Source: an uncultured Bacteroidales bacterium (GTDB lineage: Bacteria; Bacteroidota; Bacteroidia; Bacteroidales; F082). From it: 64,000 nucleotides of DNA. Under the pieces are notes generated by a model. It was not told the DNA's origin, did not search any database, and saw only the letters and a program-made list of their open reading frames with translations. This document shows, in pieces, positions 16,604-27,127 of the stretch. The stretch lies in assembly GCA_947303395.1 (NCBI GenBank), contig CAMYYD010000007.1, positions 107,993 to 171,992 of the forward strand, given 5' to 3'. Position numbers and translations under genes: made by a program. Position 1 is the stretch's first letter, and every line of letters starts with the position of its first letter.

Positions 16604-17219
16604 CAGACTTTTTTGTAATAATCGGATGTTGTCGGCAAATAATTTTTGCGAAAATTTGTTATCTGTTGATAATAAATGTGTTAAAAATTGTGATGATTTG
16701 GTTTTAAAAATCAGGCGTTGGCTTGATGATGAGACACTCGAAAACCTCGATTTGGGCGATATTGACGGTGAAGAATTAGCTTGCGCAGTCAAACAGATTT
16801 TTCGTCAGGCACCGGCGGCAGGTGGAGTGGTAGTCATTGACAATCAGTTTGTTGCGATTGAGAGAAATGGTATTCCAGACCTCCCGAAAGGGCATATTGA
16901 AAAAGGTGAGAGTCCAGAAGTCGCCGCTTTGCGCGAAGTGGAGGAGGAGACCGGCATAACAAACCTCGAAATAATCAAAGAATTGCCAGCTACATGGCAT
17001 TGCTATCTACTTAATAATCAATGGACTATAAAGAAAACTAGCTGGTTTTTGATGCGCACGAAATCTGGTATGAAAAACATTCCGCAAACCGAAGAGGGAA
17101 TAACAAAAGTGTATCTTGTTGATAAAGAACATGTTAAAAATTTTGAAGAAAAGACCTTCGCTTCGTTAAAAACATTGATTCCATCAGTTCTCCCTGTCAT
17201 TTCGAGCGTAACGAAGTGA
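16599..17219 (+). CDS. NUDIX hydrolase
   Basis: Hydrolyses a nucleoside diphosphate linked to another group; substrate not predictable. 206 aa from the ATG at 16599 (MYRLFCNNRML), preferred over the GTG at 16593 and ATG at 16626 because other Bacteroidota members begin with a similar MY.IF.N.R segment. The Nudix box is complete: GHIEKGESPEVAALREVEEE, then TGI (GX5EX7REUXEEXGU). An N-terminal ~70-residue domain precedes it, as is usual for this group in the phylum. The last ~9 codons (LPVISSVTK) are not conserved protein but read through a REP-like intergenic repeat at 17192-17234. Its promoter would have to lie within or over the pyrE leader. Confidence 0.88.
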   Translation: MYRLFCNNRMLSANNFCENLLSVDNKCVKNCDDLVLKIRRWLDDETLENLDLGDIDGEELACAVKQIFRQAPAAGGVVVIDNQFVAIERNGIPDLPKGHIEKGESPEVAALREVEEETGITNLEIIKELPATWHCYLLNNQWTIKKTSWFLMRTKSGMKNIPQTEEGITKVYLVDKEHVKNFEEKTFASLKTLIPSVLPVISSVTK

Positions 17220-17234
17220 AGTCGAGAAATCTCC
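17192..17234. repeat. REP-like extragenic repeat (GTCATTTCGAGCG...GTCGAGAAATCTC)
   Basis: The sequence begins CCCTGTCATTTCGAGCGTAA and ends GTCGAGAAATCTCC. From memory this is a widespread bacterial dispersed intergenic element with imperfect inverted ends (ATTTCGA and TCGAGAAAT). Here it supplies the stop codon and final residues of the NUDIX gene. Only one copy lies in the window. Confidence 0.55.
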
Positions 17235-17266
17235 AGCAAATAATTCACTATATCAAAAATTTTTCG

Positions 17267-17274
17267 TAATTTTG
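17267..17274 (+). promoter_or_regulatory. coaD -7 box
   Basis: TAATTTTG, 33 bp before the coaD ATG. Confidence 0.5.
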
Positions 17275-17306
17275 TAAGTTTATTAATTAGGTGCAAATTT
17301 GAACAA

Positions 17307-17771
17307 ATGAAAATTGGAGTTTTTGCAGGTTCATTCGACCCGATTACAAAAGGACATGAAGATATTGTGCTTCAGGCGATGCCGCTTTTCGACGAGATAA
17401 TCATCGCGATAGGCGTCAATATCGATAAAAAATATGCGTTTCCGCTTGAAAAACGAATCAAGTGGATCAAGAATACTTTTGCCAGTTATCCAAAGGTGAA
17501 AGTCGTTAGTTATGAAGGACTTACAGTCGATTTTTGCAAGAAGATGAACGCCGGCTTCATCATCCGCGGACTAAGAAATACCACCGATTTTGAGTACGAG
17601 AGCATCATTGCGGAGGCTAACAAAAAACTGAATCCTGATGTGGAGACAGTGTTCTTCCTTGCCAACCCGACCTTGCGCTGCGTTTCTTCGACAGTGGTGC
17701 GCGACCTTATAAAAAACGGCGCCGATTTAAGCGGTTTCATCCCTGAAAAATCAGGATTTTATGAGAAATAA
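17307..17771 (+). CDS. coaD: Pantetheine-phosphate adenylyltransferase
   Basis: Fourth step of coenzyme A synthesis: transfers AMP from ATP to 4'-phosphopantetheine. 154 aa, the normal length. GVFAGSFDPITKGHEDIV carries the nucleotidyltransferase T/HxGH motif, FIIRGLRNTTDFEYE binds phosphopantetheine, and CVSSTVVRDLIKNGADLSGF carries the ISSTxxR-type ATP motif. The gene overlaps the start of the next one by 11 bp, so the two are translationally linked. Confidence 0.97.
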   Translation: MKIGVFAGSFDPITKGHEDIVLQAMPLFDEIIIAIGVNIDKKYAFPLEKRIKWIKNTFASYPKVKVVSYEGLTVDFCKKMNAGFIIRGLRNTTDFEYESIIAEANKKLNPDVETVFFLANPTLRCVSSTVVRDLIKNGADLSGFIPEKSGFYEK

Positions 17772-19131
17772 GAGCCTAATTTGTCTGATTTTGGCGTTGC
17801 TTTGTCCGCTTTTTATGCTCGGACAAAACGTTACGATTGTAGGAAATACCAACATTCCGAATGCTTTGGTGCGACTGCTGGCATACGATGAGATGCTGAC
17901 GTGCGAGCAGACTAAAATCGCTGAGACTCAATCAGATAAAGATGGAAAGTTCACTTTGAAAGCCACTGTAAACGAGATAACTCCGGTGCAAATCGCAATC
18001 AATCTCGAGCGTGTGGAGATTATCTTGAATCCAGATGGGAAATATAACGTCGAGATTGTGATTCCGGAGCAAAAGGACGATGAATCGTATTTCGAGAAGA
18101 AACAGCCGCTGATGAAAATCAATACTGCCGACGATGGCGGACTTTACTCGCAATACGTTATCACGGAAAACATGCTCGATGATTTCATCTACGAAAATTT
18201 CCAGCAGATTTATCGCGGAAGGAAACTTTATCTGATGGATACTATTGAAAATCAGATATATAGACAACTTGGCAAGGTAAAATACGATTATGTCAAGGAT
18301 ATGATAAAATATCGCAAAGCGGCAGTGGTGATGGCTTTGAATCAGGATAAAACCTTGACGGATTATATTGATAATCAGAAAGTTCAGTATTCCAATAAGG
18401 CTTATATGGACGTCTTCGCGGAGCTGTTTAGCGGTTATTTCAACAAGCGCGATTATAATCAGGCGGATTTGGAAAACGCGTTTTATTTGGGATATGACAA
18501 TTTCATGACATATTTGTGCAAAAATGACTTTCTGTCACGAAACCGTCAGATTTGCGAACTTGTCGCGATGATTGAGATGCGAAGGCTGTATTATGAAAAT
18601 TCGTACGATAAAACCAGGATTCTGAGTTATTACAAGAAGATAGGCGAAACCTCAAAATATCAGAAAAATAAGGTGGTTGCGAATAATTTCATCAAACAGC
18701 TAAGCAAACTTTCATATAACTCCGATGCTCCGACATTTGCATTGAAAGATAAAAACGGCAAAACGGTACAACTCTCTGATTATCAGAATAATATGGTGCT
18801 GTTGCAGTTTGTCGGACGATTGTCGTCGCTCATTACCAACGATTTTTTGGCGCTGAACGAGCTTCACAAACAATGGGGCGACAGTGTGCAAATCGTGACA
18901 ATCGTTACAAAAGAATCATTTGAAAAATGTGCGCAAATGTTTGATAAACAAAGGTTTAACTGGATGATACTGAATCTTGGCGATGATATTCTTTTGCTCG
19001 AAGACTATGATGTTCAGACCTTTCCGGCATATTTTATTTTGAAACGAAAAAACAAGATCGGAATGGCACCGGCACCTTCTCCCGACCAGTATTTGGATTA
19101 TCATGTGAGAAGAATTAGTAAATATTTGTAA
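17761..19131 (+). CDS. Exported thioredoxin-fold protein lacking the CxxC active site
   Basis: 456 aa with a signal peptide ending at about residue 21 (FMLG/QNVTIVG). Residues ~22-120 are a beta-sandwich of the carboxypeptidase-regulatory type found before TlpA-like domains (LLAYDEMLTCEQTKIAETQ, DKDGKFTLKATV), the middle is helical (~120-315), and residues ~320-456 form an AhpC/TSA-type thioredoxin fold (DAPTFALKDKNGKTVQLSDY, VQTFPAYFILKRKN). Where TlpA/ResA proteins have WCxxC this protein has GRLSSLITND, so disulfide chemistry through that site is impossible. The same TlpA-like architecture with loss of cysteines occurs in other Bacteroidota; a binding or chaperone-like role in the periplasm is only inferred. 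Linked to coaD by an 11-bp overlap. Confidence 0.75.
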   Translation: MRNKSLICLILALLCPLFMLGQNVTIVGNTNIPNALVRLLAYDEMLTCEQTKIAETQSDKDGKFTLKATVNEITPVQIAINLERVEIILNPDGKYNVEIVIPEQKDDESYFEKKQPLMKINTADDGGLYSQYVITENMLDDFIYENFQQIYRGRKLYLMDTIENQIYRQLGKVKYDYVKDMIKYRKAAVVMALNQDKTLTDYIDNQKVQYSNKAYMDVFAELFSGYFNKRDYNQADLENAFYLGYDNFMTYLCKNDFLSRNRQICELVAMIEMRRLYYENSYDKTRILSYYKKIGETSKYQKNKVVANNFIKQLSKLSYNSDAPTFALKDKNGKTVQLSDYQNNMVLLQFVGRLSSLITNDFLALNELHKQWGDSVQIVTIVTKESFEKCAQMFDKQRFNWMILNLGDDILLLEDYDVQTFPAYFILKRKNKIGMAPAPSPDQYLDYHVRRISKYL

Positions 19132-19139
19132 AATTTTAT

Positions 19140-19147
19140 TACTTTTG
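19140..19147 (+). promoter_or_regulatory. secA -7 box
   Basis: TACTTTTG, 58 bp before the secA ATG; -33 unclear. Confidence 0.4.
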
Positions 19148-19205
19148 CATACTTTTTGATAGGGTATATATTGGACAATTTTATTCATGAATAAATAATT
19201 TAGAA

Positions 19206-22200
19206 ATGGGATTTTTATCGAAACTATTTGGAAATAAGTCGACCCGCGACAACAAGGCCTTACAGCCGCTGTTGCAGAAAACGCTTGACGCATACGAGAA
19301 GATTAAGGATTTGGACATCGACAGCCTTCGTCATAAGACGGTGGAATTCAAGGAATATATTCAAAATCATATTGCTGAGGATGAGGCTAAAATCGCTGAG
19401 CTGAAGGCGAACGTGGAGAGCAATCCTGACATGGATCTGGAGGAGAAAAACGGCATCTATGAGCAGGTTGACAAGCTTGAAAAACACGTTCTTGAGAAGA
19501 TTGAGGAGGCTTTGAACGAAATCATGCCGGAAGCTTTTGCGGTGATGAAAGAGACGGCTAAACGATTCAAAGAGAATGAGATAGTTGAAGCTACAGCTAC
19601 CGATTTGGATCGTGAGTTGGCTTCAAAATTCGAGCATATCAACATCGATGGCGACAAGGTCCGTTACAACAACAGCTGGATGGCTGGCGGTAACATGGTG
19701 ACCTGGGACATGGTGCATTACGACGTGCAGATCATCGGCGGCATCGTGCTGCATCAGGGAAAGATCGCTGAGATGGCGACAGGTGAGGGTAAGACTTTGG
19801 TCGCAACTTTGCCGGTTTACCTCAATGCCCTAGCCGGACGTGGTGTTCATGTCGTGACTGTCAACGATTACTTGGCAAAACGTGACTCCGAGTGGATGGG
19901 CACAATTTACAATTTCTTGGGTCTGACCTGCGATTGCATCGACAAACACCAGCCTAACTCGCCTGAAAGAAGAGCCGCTTACAACGCGGACATTACTTAC
20001 GGAACTAACAACGAGTTCGGTTTCGACTACCTGCGTGACAACATGACAGGCAACCCTGAGGAACTCGTGCAGCGTAAACATCACTATGCCATCGTCGACG
20101 AGGTTGACTCCGTGTTGATCGACGATGCTCGTACTCCTTTGATTATCAGTGGCCCTACACCGCGTGGCGACGACCAGGAGTTCGTGCAGCTCAAGCCGGA
20201 CGTGGTGAATCTTTACGAGGCTCAGAAACGCCTTGTGACACAGTGTCTTGCTGAGGCGAAGAAGATTTTGACCAATCCTAACGCTACCGAAGACGAGAAA
20301 TCGCACGGTGCCGACCAGCTCTTCCGCGCATTCCATGGTCTCCCGAAGAACACGGCTCTCATCAAATTCCTCTCGGAAGAGGGTATGAAGTCGTTGTTAC
20401 TCAAGACCGAAGGCTTCTACATGCAGGAACAGAGCAAAAACATGCATATCATCGACGATGAGTTGTATTTCGTCATCGACGAGAAGCTGAACACCGTCGT
20501 GCTTACCGATAAAGGTACTGAACAACTTGCAAAAGCCTACAACGACCCGTCTTTCTTCATCATTCCTGACGTCGGTTCGGAGATTGCAGAACTTGAGAAA
20601 TCGGATTTGAGTGATGATGAGAAAGTGTTGAAGAAAACCGAACTTTTGCGAGTGTTTTCTGAGAAATCGGAGCGTTTGCACACCGTTCAACAGCTGTTGA
20701 AGGCTTATACTTTGTTTGAGAAAGATGTCGACTATGTCATCATCGACAACAAAGTCAAGATTGTGGACGAGCAGACAGGCCGTATCATGGAAGGCCGCCG
20801 CTGGTCAGACGGTTTGCATCAGGCTGTGGAGGCTAAGGAAAACGTCGATGTGGAAGCAGCGACACAGACCTACGCCACCATCACATTGCAGAACTACTTC
20901 CGTATGTATCACAAACTCGCCGGTATGACCGGTACCGCTGAGACCGAGGCTGGTGAGTTTTGGGACATCTACAAACTCGATGTCGTCGTCATCCCGACAA
21001 ACAAACCGATTGCCCGTGACGACCGCGAAGACTTGATTTACAAGACAAAACGTGAGAAATATAACGCCGTGATCGAGCAGATTGAAGAACTTGTTCACGA
21101 AGGTAGACCAGTGTTGGTTGGTACAACATCCGTTGAAATTTCCGAGTTGCTGAGCCGTATGCTGACGCGTAAGAACATCAAACACAACGTGTTGAACGCC
21201 AAGTTGCACTTCAAGGAGGCTCAGATTGTGAAAGACGCCGGTGTTGCAGGCACTGTGACCATCGCTACCAACATGGCTGGTCGTGGTACCGATATCAAGT
21301 TGGGACCAGGCGTGAAAGAAGCCGGAGGTCTCGCCATCATCGGTACAGAACGTCACGAGTCACGCCGTGTCGACCGCCAGCTGCGTGGTCGTGCAGGTCG
21401 TCAAGGTGACCCGGGAAGCTCACAGTTCTTCGTTTCATTGGAAGACGACCTTATGCGTATGTTCGGCTCTGAGCGTATCGCTCCTCTCATGGACCGTCTT
21501 GGAATGAAGGAAGGCGAGGTGATTCAGCACTCGATGATTACCAAGCAGATTGAGAAAGCACAGAAGAAGGTCGAGGAGAACCACTTCGGCGTTCGTAAGC
21601 ATTTGCTTGAATATGACGATGTTATGAACTCGCAACGTGAGGCTATTTACGAGAAACGCCGCCATGCCTTGTTCGGCGACCGTCTGCAAATCGACATCAA
21701 CAACATGATGTACGACCTTGGCGAATCACTCATCGAGCAAAACAAAGCCAACGACGACTACGAAGGTTTGAAGATGGATGTGCTTTCAAACATGGGTGTC
21801 GACCTTCCGTTTGACGAAGAGAAATTCAAACATGGCAAGCTCGACGACCTCGCTGACGATCTGTTCGAAAAGGCTGTTGAGTCGTATAACAAGAAGAATT
21901 TGCTTGTCGGCGAGAAGACTTTGCCGCTCATCAAGCATATCTATGAGACTCAGCCAGGTTATAAGAATATCCTTATCCCGTTCACCGATGGAAAGAAAGG
22001 CATGAATGTGGTGGTGAACATCGAGAGAGCAGTTCAGAACGGCGCGCGTGAAATCGCATTGTCGCTGGAAAAGAGCATCACCCTTGGCATGATCGACGAC
22101 GCTTGGAAAGAGCACCTGCGCGAACTCGACGATTTGAAACAATCAGTACAGAACGCTCAGTACGAGCAGAAAGACCCGTTGCTGATTTACAAATTCGAGT

Positions 22201-22496
22201 CGTTTAACCTCTTCAAAGAGATGATTTTGAAGATCAACCGCGAGGTCATCTCATTCCTGATGAAGTCAGACCTGCCGGTGCAGGAGCAGGGTAATATCCG
22301 CGAGCACAAGGCAAAGGCCATCGACAGAAGCAAGCTGAAGGAGCAGCGCACCGACCTGTTGTCGCAGGCTCACAGCAACACTCAGGAAAATCAGGTGACT
22401 CAGCCGATTCACGTGGAGAAGAAAGTCGGAAGAAACGACCCGTGCCCATGCGGCTCAGGTTTGAAATATAAGAATTGCCACGGTAAGATGGAATGA
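19206..22496 (+). CDS. secA: Preprotein translocase ATPase SecA
   Basis: Motor that pushes signal-peptide proteins through SecYEG; here it supplies the periplasmic step for all T9SS cargo and lipoproteins in the window. 1096 aa, about 200 longer than E. coli SecA because of the Bacteroidota insertion in the nucleotide-binding/preprotein region (about residues 330-510, with segments such as [19 protein letters not shown]). Walker A is [15 protein letters not shown], Walker B is [19 protein letters not shown], and the helicase motifs [13 protein letters not shown] and [16 protein letters not shown] follow. The extreme C-terminus [19 protein letters not shown] is the SecB/zinc-binding tail. Its stop overlaps the start of the next gene (ATGA). 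Confidence 0.98.
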   Translation: MGFLSKLFGNKSTRDNKALQPLLQKTLDAYEKIKDLDIDSLRHKTVEFKEYIQNHIAEDEAKIAELKANVESNPDMDLEEKNGIYEQVDKLEKHVLEKIEEALNEIMPEAFAVMKETAKRFKENEIVEATATDLDRELASKFEHINIDGDKVRYNNSWMAGGNMVTWDMVHYDVQIIGGIVLHQGKIAEMATGEGKTLVATLPVYLNALAGRGVHVVTVNDYLAKRDSEWMGTIYNFLGLTCDCIDKHQPNSPERRAAYNADITYGTNNEFGFDYLRDNMTGNPEELVQRKHHYAIVDEVDSVLIDDARTPLIISGPTPRGDDQEFVQLKPDVVNLYEAQKRLVTQCLAEAKKILTNPNATEDEKSHGADQLFRAFHGLPKNTALIKFLSEEGMKSLLLKTEGFYMQEQSKNMHIIDDELYFVIDEKLNTVVLTDKGTEQLAKAYNDPSFFIIPDVGSEIAELEKSDLSDDEKVLKKTELLRVFSEKSERLHTVQQLLKAYTLFEKDVDYVIIDNKVKIVDEQTGRIMEGRRWSDGLHQAVEAKENVDVEAATQTYATITLQNYFRMYHKLAGMTGTAETEAGEFWDIYKLDVVVIPTNKPIARDDREDLIYKTKREKYNAVIEQIEELVHEGRPVLVGTTSVEISELLSRMLTRKNIKHNVLNAKLHFKEAQIVKDAGVAGTVTIATNMAGRGTDIKLGPGVKEAGGLAIIGTERHESRRVDRQLRGRAGRQGDPGSSQFFVSLEDDLMRMFGSERIAPLMDRLGMKEGEVIQHSMITKQIEKAQKKVEENHFGVRKHLLEYDDVMNSQREAIYEKRRHALFGDRLQIDINNMMYDLGESLIEQNKANDDYEGLKMDVLSNMGVDLPFDEEKFKHGKLDDLADDLFEKAVESYNKKNLLVGEKTLPLIKHIYETQPGYKNILIPFTDGKKGMNVVVNIERAVQNGAREIALSLEKSITLGMIDDAWKEHLRELDDLKQSVQNAQYEQKDPLLIYKFESFNLFKEMILKINREVISFLMKSDLPVQEQGNIREHKAKAIDRSKLKEQRTDLLSQAHSNTQENQVTQPIHVEKKVGRNDPCPCGSGLKYKNCHGKME

Positions 22497-24820
22497 TGAA
22501 AAGAACGTTGTTCGTAATGCTATTCATCCTTGCGGCGTTTTCAGCAAACGCTCAAGATAGCATTGTGTCTCAACGTCCAAAAGTTGGTGTGGTTCTGAGT
22601 GGCGGTGGCGCTAAAGGCTTCGCGCACATCGGAGCGCTGCGGGTGATAGAAGAAGCAGGCATCCCAATCGATTATATTGCTGGAACGAGCATGGGTTCCA
22701 TCATCGGCGGTCTGTACGCTGTAGGTTACGACCCCGACATGATGCAGAAGCTATGCACCGAACAAAACTGGGACATGATTATCAAAGACCAGATTCCACG
22801 AAAGTTCATTCCGCTTGAGAAACGTATCCACGAACGCCACTATCTGTTGATGCTTCCGTATAAAAACGGCAAGTTGAAAATCAAAAGGTCGATGATCGAC
22901 GGCATGTACGTCAACATGTTGCTCACTCGACTGATGATGCCGGCTTACAAAGAACGCGACTTCAGCAAGCTGCCGGTGCCGTTCCTTTGCATCGCTACAG
23001 ATATCATCTCCGCCGACCCAATTGAGTTCAGAAGCGGCTCGTTGGCGCAGTCAATTCGCTCGTCAATGTCGATACCTTTCCTTTTCGAACCTGTCGCATA
23101 TGATGGTTATCTGCTTTGTGACGGCGGTCTCACCAACAATTTCCCGGTGCGTAACGTGCGCGAGCAAGGTGCCGACATCATTATCGGTGTCGATTTGGAG
23201 ATTGTGAAATCCAATCCCGAGGTTCTTGACAACTCCCTGAAAGTGCTCGAGCGACTGATTTCTGTCGTGTCGCAAGACGAAAGCAACAAAGCTCGTAAAG
23301 AATGCAATATCTTGATCAGACCTGATATCGGTAAAGCTAACATGATGTCGTTCAACGACTTCGATCCAATAATCAAATGTGGTGAGGATGGCGCTCGCGA
23401 GAAGTTTCCAGAGCTGAAACGTCTTGCCGACTCGCTTCAGGCACTAGGACCTTTCGAAGTGGAACGCCATCATACCATGCCCATTGATCATGTGACAATC
23501 GCAGGCGTGGAGGTTGAAGGCATTGACGAATACAACGCCGAGTTGATAAAATCGGAGTTTGGCGATGAATTCCCGCAGGAGTTTATGATTGATGACATCG
23601 AAACGATTATCGTTAAGATTTATTCACAAGGATATTATTCCAATGTTTGGTATGAACTTATTGATACTCAAGAAGGTAACATTATCCGACTGCATTGCAA
23701 AAACAAGACTTCTCTCACATTTTCATTAGGTGGACATTATGACAACAATTATGGAATCGGGCTTCTGCTTAATATGAACGCCAGAACTAAGCATTTTACA
23801 TATAATATCGATTTGAATATCGCCGATAATCCATATTTCAGAGCAGGAATCACGCATCGTTATACCAAGTTGTTAAGCGGTACAGCTGAGATTTTGGCTA
23901 TGAATTTGAAGGCTAATTTGTATAATCAGAAAGGAGACATTCAACATTCTGTAAGATTGCAGTATAATGCATTGGATTTGTATTTCCAAATAGCTCCATC
24001 GGTAACCCAAGCTATTAAACTGGGCATCAGGATGAATTATACTATGTCTAAAGATATTCAATATAACACTTATGGCTTTAGCGAAGAAGAGAGAGATGAG
24101 CATCAATTCAATCCGAAAGCTTATATTCATTATTTCTTCAATAACGAAGACCAGACTGATTTTCCACGTAAGGGATGGAATATCAATGTGATAGGTAAGT
24201 GTATCTTGTACGATGGCGTGTTTAAAGATGCATGGAGCAGACCGATGTATGCTGTGCAAGCCGATGCCATGAAGTCATTTCCTATAGGTCAGCGGCACTC
24301 ATTCAAATTGGGAGTCGTCGGCGCTACCCGTCTTGGCAATTCTATGTTGACATATGACGATGATTTGTTCTTTATCGGCGGTCAGTCGAAGATGTATTAC
24401 ATGGATAACATTATGAGTTTCACTGGTTTACCGTTTATTTCAGTATACACAGAGTTTGCAGCTTATGCAAAAACGGCTTGGCAGTGGAATTTCTATAAGA
24501 ATTTCTATGCAATAGCCAGCTGTGACGCAGGTTATTTGAAGAATTACCTGCCACTCTTGGACAAGGCAAGGAAAATTAGCGTGCTTGATTTTGATAATAT
24601 GACAATAGATGATATGATGTTTGTCTTAGATTTTTTTGATGAATTTGCTGAGACAACATCAACAGATTTGGACACTTGGTTTATTCCAAGGCATTATGTC
24701 ATGGGAGCCGGATTGACACTTGGTTATAAAACAATGTTCGGCCCTATAGAGATTCAATTGTCGAAATCTAATATTATTGACGATTGGAGTCTTTTTGTAA
24801 ACGTTGGATATTGGTTCTAA
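22493..24820 (+). CDS. Patatin-like phospholipase fused to an outer-membrane beta-barrel (PlpD/BamA-type), copy 1
   Basis: 775 aa. The signal peptide ends at about residue 20 (SANA/QDSI). The patatin domain (~28-300) has the oxyanion loop [12 protein letters not shown], nucleophile GTSMGS (Ser66) and catalytic Asp in [13 protein letters not shown] (Asp210). After residue ~320 a POTRA-like segment ([40 protein letters not shown]) leads into a ~400-residue 16-strand-like barrel ending in NVGYWF, with a terminal aromatic residue as in Omp85 proteins. Class Vd autotransporters such as PlpD use this architecture to display or release a lipase; family members without proof of secretion also occur. 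It follows secA directly and is followed by a paralogue. Confidence 0.9.
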   Translation: MMKRTLFVMLFILAAFSANAQDSIVSQRPKVGVVLSGGGAKGFAHIGALRVIEEAGIPIDYIAGTSMGSIIGGLYAVGYDPDMMQKLCTEQNWDMIIKDQIPRKFIPLEKRIHERHYLLMLPYKNGKLKIKRSMIDGMYVNMLLTRLMMPAYKERDFSKLPVPFLCIATDIISADPIEFRSGSLAQSIRSSMSIPFLFEPVAYDGYLLCDGGLTNNFPVRNVREQGADIIIGVDLEIVKSNPEVLDNSLKVLERLISVVSQDESNKARKECNILIRPDIGKANMMSFNDFDPIIKCGEDGAREKFPELKRLADSLQALGPFEVERHHTMPIDHVTIAGVEVEGIDEYNAELIKSEFGDEFPQEFMIDDIETIIVKIYSQGYYSNVWYELIDTQEGNIIRLHCKNKTSLTFSLGGHYDNNYGIGLLLNMNARTKHFTYNIDLNIADNPYFRAGITHRYTKLLSGTAEILAMNLKANLYNQKGDIQHSVRLQYNALDLYFQIAPSVTQAIKLGIRMNYTMSKDIQYNTYGFSEEERDEHQFNPKAYIHYFFNNEDQTDFPRKGWNINVIGKCILYDGVFKDAWSRPMYAVQADAMKSFPIGQRHSFKLGVVGATRLGNSMLTYDDDLFFIGGQSKMYYMDNIMSFTGLPFISVYTEFAAYAKTAWQWNFYKNFYAIASCDAGYLKNYLPLLDKARKISVLDFDNMTIDDMMFVLDFFDEFAETTSTDLDTWFIPRHYVMGAGLTLGYKTMFGPIEIQLSKSNIIDDWSLFVNVGYWF

Positions 24821-24833
24821 ATAATTGATAATT

Positions 24834-27092
24834 ATGAGATTAAAGCTGAATTTTAAGGTTTTTGCATTGCTGATGCTTATCGGCTTGTTCTCTGTTTATG
24901 ATATTGAAGCTCAGGAAATTACAAAAGATGCTAAAAACACGCGTCATCGCCCGAAAGTTGGCGTGGTGCTTTGCGGCGGCGGAGCCAAAGGATTTGCTGA
25001 GATACCGATTCTCAAGGCTATAGACGAGGCTGGAGTCCCTATTGATTACATCGGTGGAACAAGTATTGGCTCAATTATCGGCTCGCTTTACGCTGTTGGC
25101 TACGACCCTGATGTCATCGAGGAATTGGTGCGCAAACAGGACTGGAACAATGTCATCTACGACAGGATTCCTTTGTCATATATGCCTATCGATAAAAAAA
25201 TCAACGCGCGCAGATATCTCGCCACATTCCCGATAACCAACGGAAAAATCAAAGTGAAATCGTCGATGGTCGACGGCGTATACGTCAACATGCTGCTTTC
25301 GCGACTGATGCTGCCGGCCGACAATATCCACGATTACAAAAAACTTCCGGTGCCGTTTTTCTGCATCGCTACCGATGTCGAACACGCTACTCAATATGAG
25401 ATGACAAAAGGCAACCTATCGCGTTCTGTCAGAGCTAGTATGTCGATACCTTTCCTGTTTCGTCCGGTATCGCTCGACGGCAAGCTGCTCATCGACGGTG
25501 GAATGGTCAACAATTTCCCGGTGAGGAACATGAAAGAACGCGGCGTTGATATTATAATAGGTGTCGACCTTGAAGATGCCACAATTCCAGCATCGCAAAT
25601 CGACAACTCGCTCGGTCTTCTCGAAAGCTTGATGAACCTGTCGTCACTAGAGGAGAGCCTCTATGCCCGTTCAAATTGCGATATCTATATCAAGCCGAAT
25701 CTTCACGGACGTAGCATGTTGTCGTTCAACGAATTTGATTCGATAATACAGTTTGGCGAGGAAGCTGCAAAAGAGTTTTATCCGCAGTTCCAGAAACTTG
25801 CCGGTTTTCTTCAGGAGATGGAACCTTACGAAATCAACCGACCACATGTCCAACCTGTTGATACTCTTTATATAACTGAAATTAAGGTTGAAGGTGTTTC
25901 GACCAATCATGAGGATGTGGTTGCAAGGGAGTTCGGCAAGGATTTTCCAAAGAAAATGTCGCTCAATGATATTGAAAAAACTATCGTAAAATTAAGAGCG
26001 TCAGGATATTACGAAAATTTATGGTATGAAATTGAGCAGACCGACAAAGGTAGTGTTTTCAAATTACATTGCGAGGAGATTGCCGATATGTCGACGGCAG
26101 TGGCTGTTCATTATGACAACAACTACGGCATTGGCGCTCTTGTCAATTTCACGATAAAGAATGTCTTGGAACGCGTCAACCGCGCTACGTTGAGTTTCGA
26201 CCTCAATATCGCTGAAAATCCATATCTGAAGGTGAATTTCAACAAACACCACAGGAAAATGTTCCATTTTGGTGTTGATTTCAGCATTTATTCCTTGAAC
26301 ATCGGGCAGTATACCGACAAACAGCTCACCAATTCCTATAGTATTCAGGACAACAAACTCGATATCTACACTATGCTTGTTCCGAATCTTAAGAACCAGT
26401 TCCGTTTAGGCGCGGCGGCTGATTTGGTGCATATGCGGGATTTTGTTGGTGAAAACAGTATTCCAAGCAACTACAACCTCTATTCCTACCTATATCTTAA
26501 TTATTTCTTCGACAATCTGGATGCTGTCAAGTATGCTCGTCGTGGTTGGAGAATCAACATGATGGCTAAGATGGTGTTTTTCAAAGGCGTTGCAGACGAT
26601 GTCACAATGTCGGGTATGAATACCGAAGCAATTCAAAACTCATTCATCGGCTATGTTGATCTGTTGAAAAACATTCCTTTAGGCTCGAAAAGCGCGTTGA
26701 AGTTCGAACTTGAAGGCGGCATGAAATTGGGCGTCGCTGAAGCACCTTTGTTCTACCAGTTCTTCGTTGGCGGACAGTCGCATATGAAATATTTAGATAA
26801 CATCTTGGCTTTCACTGGCTTGGATTTTACCGACAGAATCATCGACCATCTTGCTGTGAACAAAATCGCATGGCAATGGAATTTCTATAAGTCGCTCTAT
26901 AGCACAATTCATTTCGACTATGGCTTTATGAGCGACACTTACGATTCATGGTTCGAACCCAGTAGTTTAGTGCTCGGCTACGGTCTTTCGCTTGGCGTCG
27001 ATTCCATGATCGGACCAATCGAAGTCAGTTTTATGGGCTCGAATATCAATAGCGGCGTGACAGGATTCATAAATGTGGGATACTGGTTTTAA
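24834..27092 (+). CDS. Patatin-like phospholipase/outer-membrane barrel, copy 2
   Basis: 752 aa from the ATG at 24834; an in-frame TTG at 24825 is less likely. It has a signal peptide (to ~27, DIEA/QEIT). The patatin domain keeps [12 protein letters not shown], the nucleophile GTSIGS (Ser77) and IDGGMVNNFPVRN (Asp221), so both copies should be active. POTRA-like segment (ITEIKVEGVSTNHEDVVARE) and C-terminal barrel ending in NVGYWF. It is a tandem paralogue of the gene 13 bp upstream, moderately diverged over the whole length and not a recent copy. Two such genes side by side suggest different lipids or different surface roles; this is inferred. Confidence 0.9.
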   Translation: MRLKLNFKVFALLMLIGLFSVYDIEAQEITKDAKNTRHRPKVGVVLCGGGAKGFAEIPILKAIDEAGVPIDYIGGTSIGSIIGSLYAVGYDPDVIEELVRKQDWNNVIYDRIPLSYMPIDKKINARRYLATFPITNGKIKVKSSMVDGVYVNMLLSRLMLPADNIHDYKKLPVPFFCIATDVEHATQYEMTKGNLSRSVRASMSIPFLFRPVSLDGKLLIDGGMVNNFPVRNMKERGVDIIIGVDLEDATIPASQIDNSLGLLESLMNLSSLEESLYARSNCDIYIKPNLHGRSMLSFNEFDSIIQFGEEAAKEFYPQFQKLAGFLQEMEPYEINRPHVQPVDTLYITEIKVEGVSTNHEDVVAREFGKDFPKKMSLNDIEKTIVKLRASGYYENLWYEIEQTDKGSVFKLHCEEIADMSTAVAVHYDNNYGIGALVNFTIKNVLERVNRATLSFDLNIAENPYLKVNFNKHHRKMFHFGVDFSIYSLNIGQYTDKQLTNSYSIQDNKLDIYTMLVPNLKNQFRLGAAADLVHMRDFVGENSIPSNYNLYSYLYLNYFFDNLDAVKYARRGWRINMMAKMVFFKGVADDVTMSGMNTEAIQNSFIGYVDLLKNIPLGSKSALKFELEGGMKLGVAEAPLFYQFFVGGQSHMKYLDNILAFTGLDFTDRIIDHLAVNKIAWQWNFYKSLYSTIHFDYGFMSDTYDSWFEPSSLVLGYGLSLGVDSMIGPIEVSFMGSNINSGVTGFINVGYWF

Positions 27093-27127
27093 ATAATTGA
27101 ATATCAATAAATTAAAATTTGAAATAT

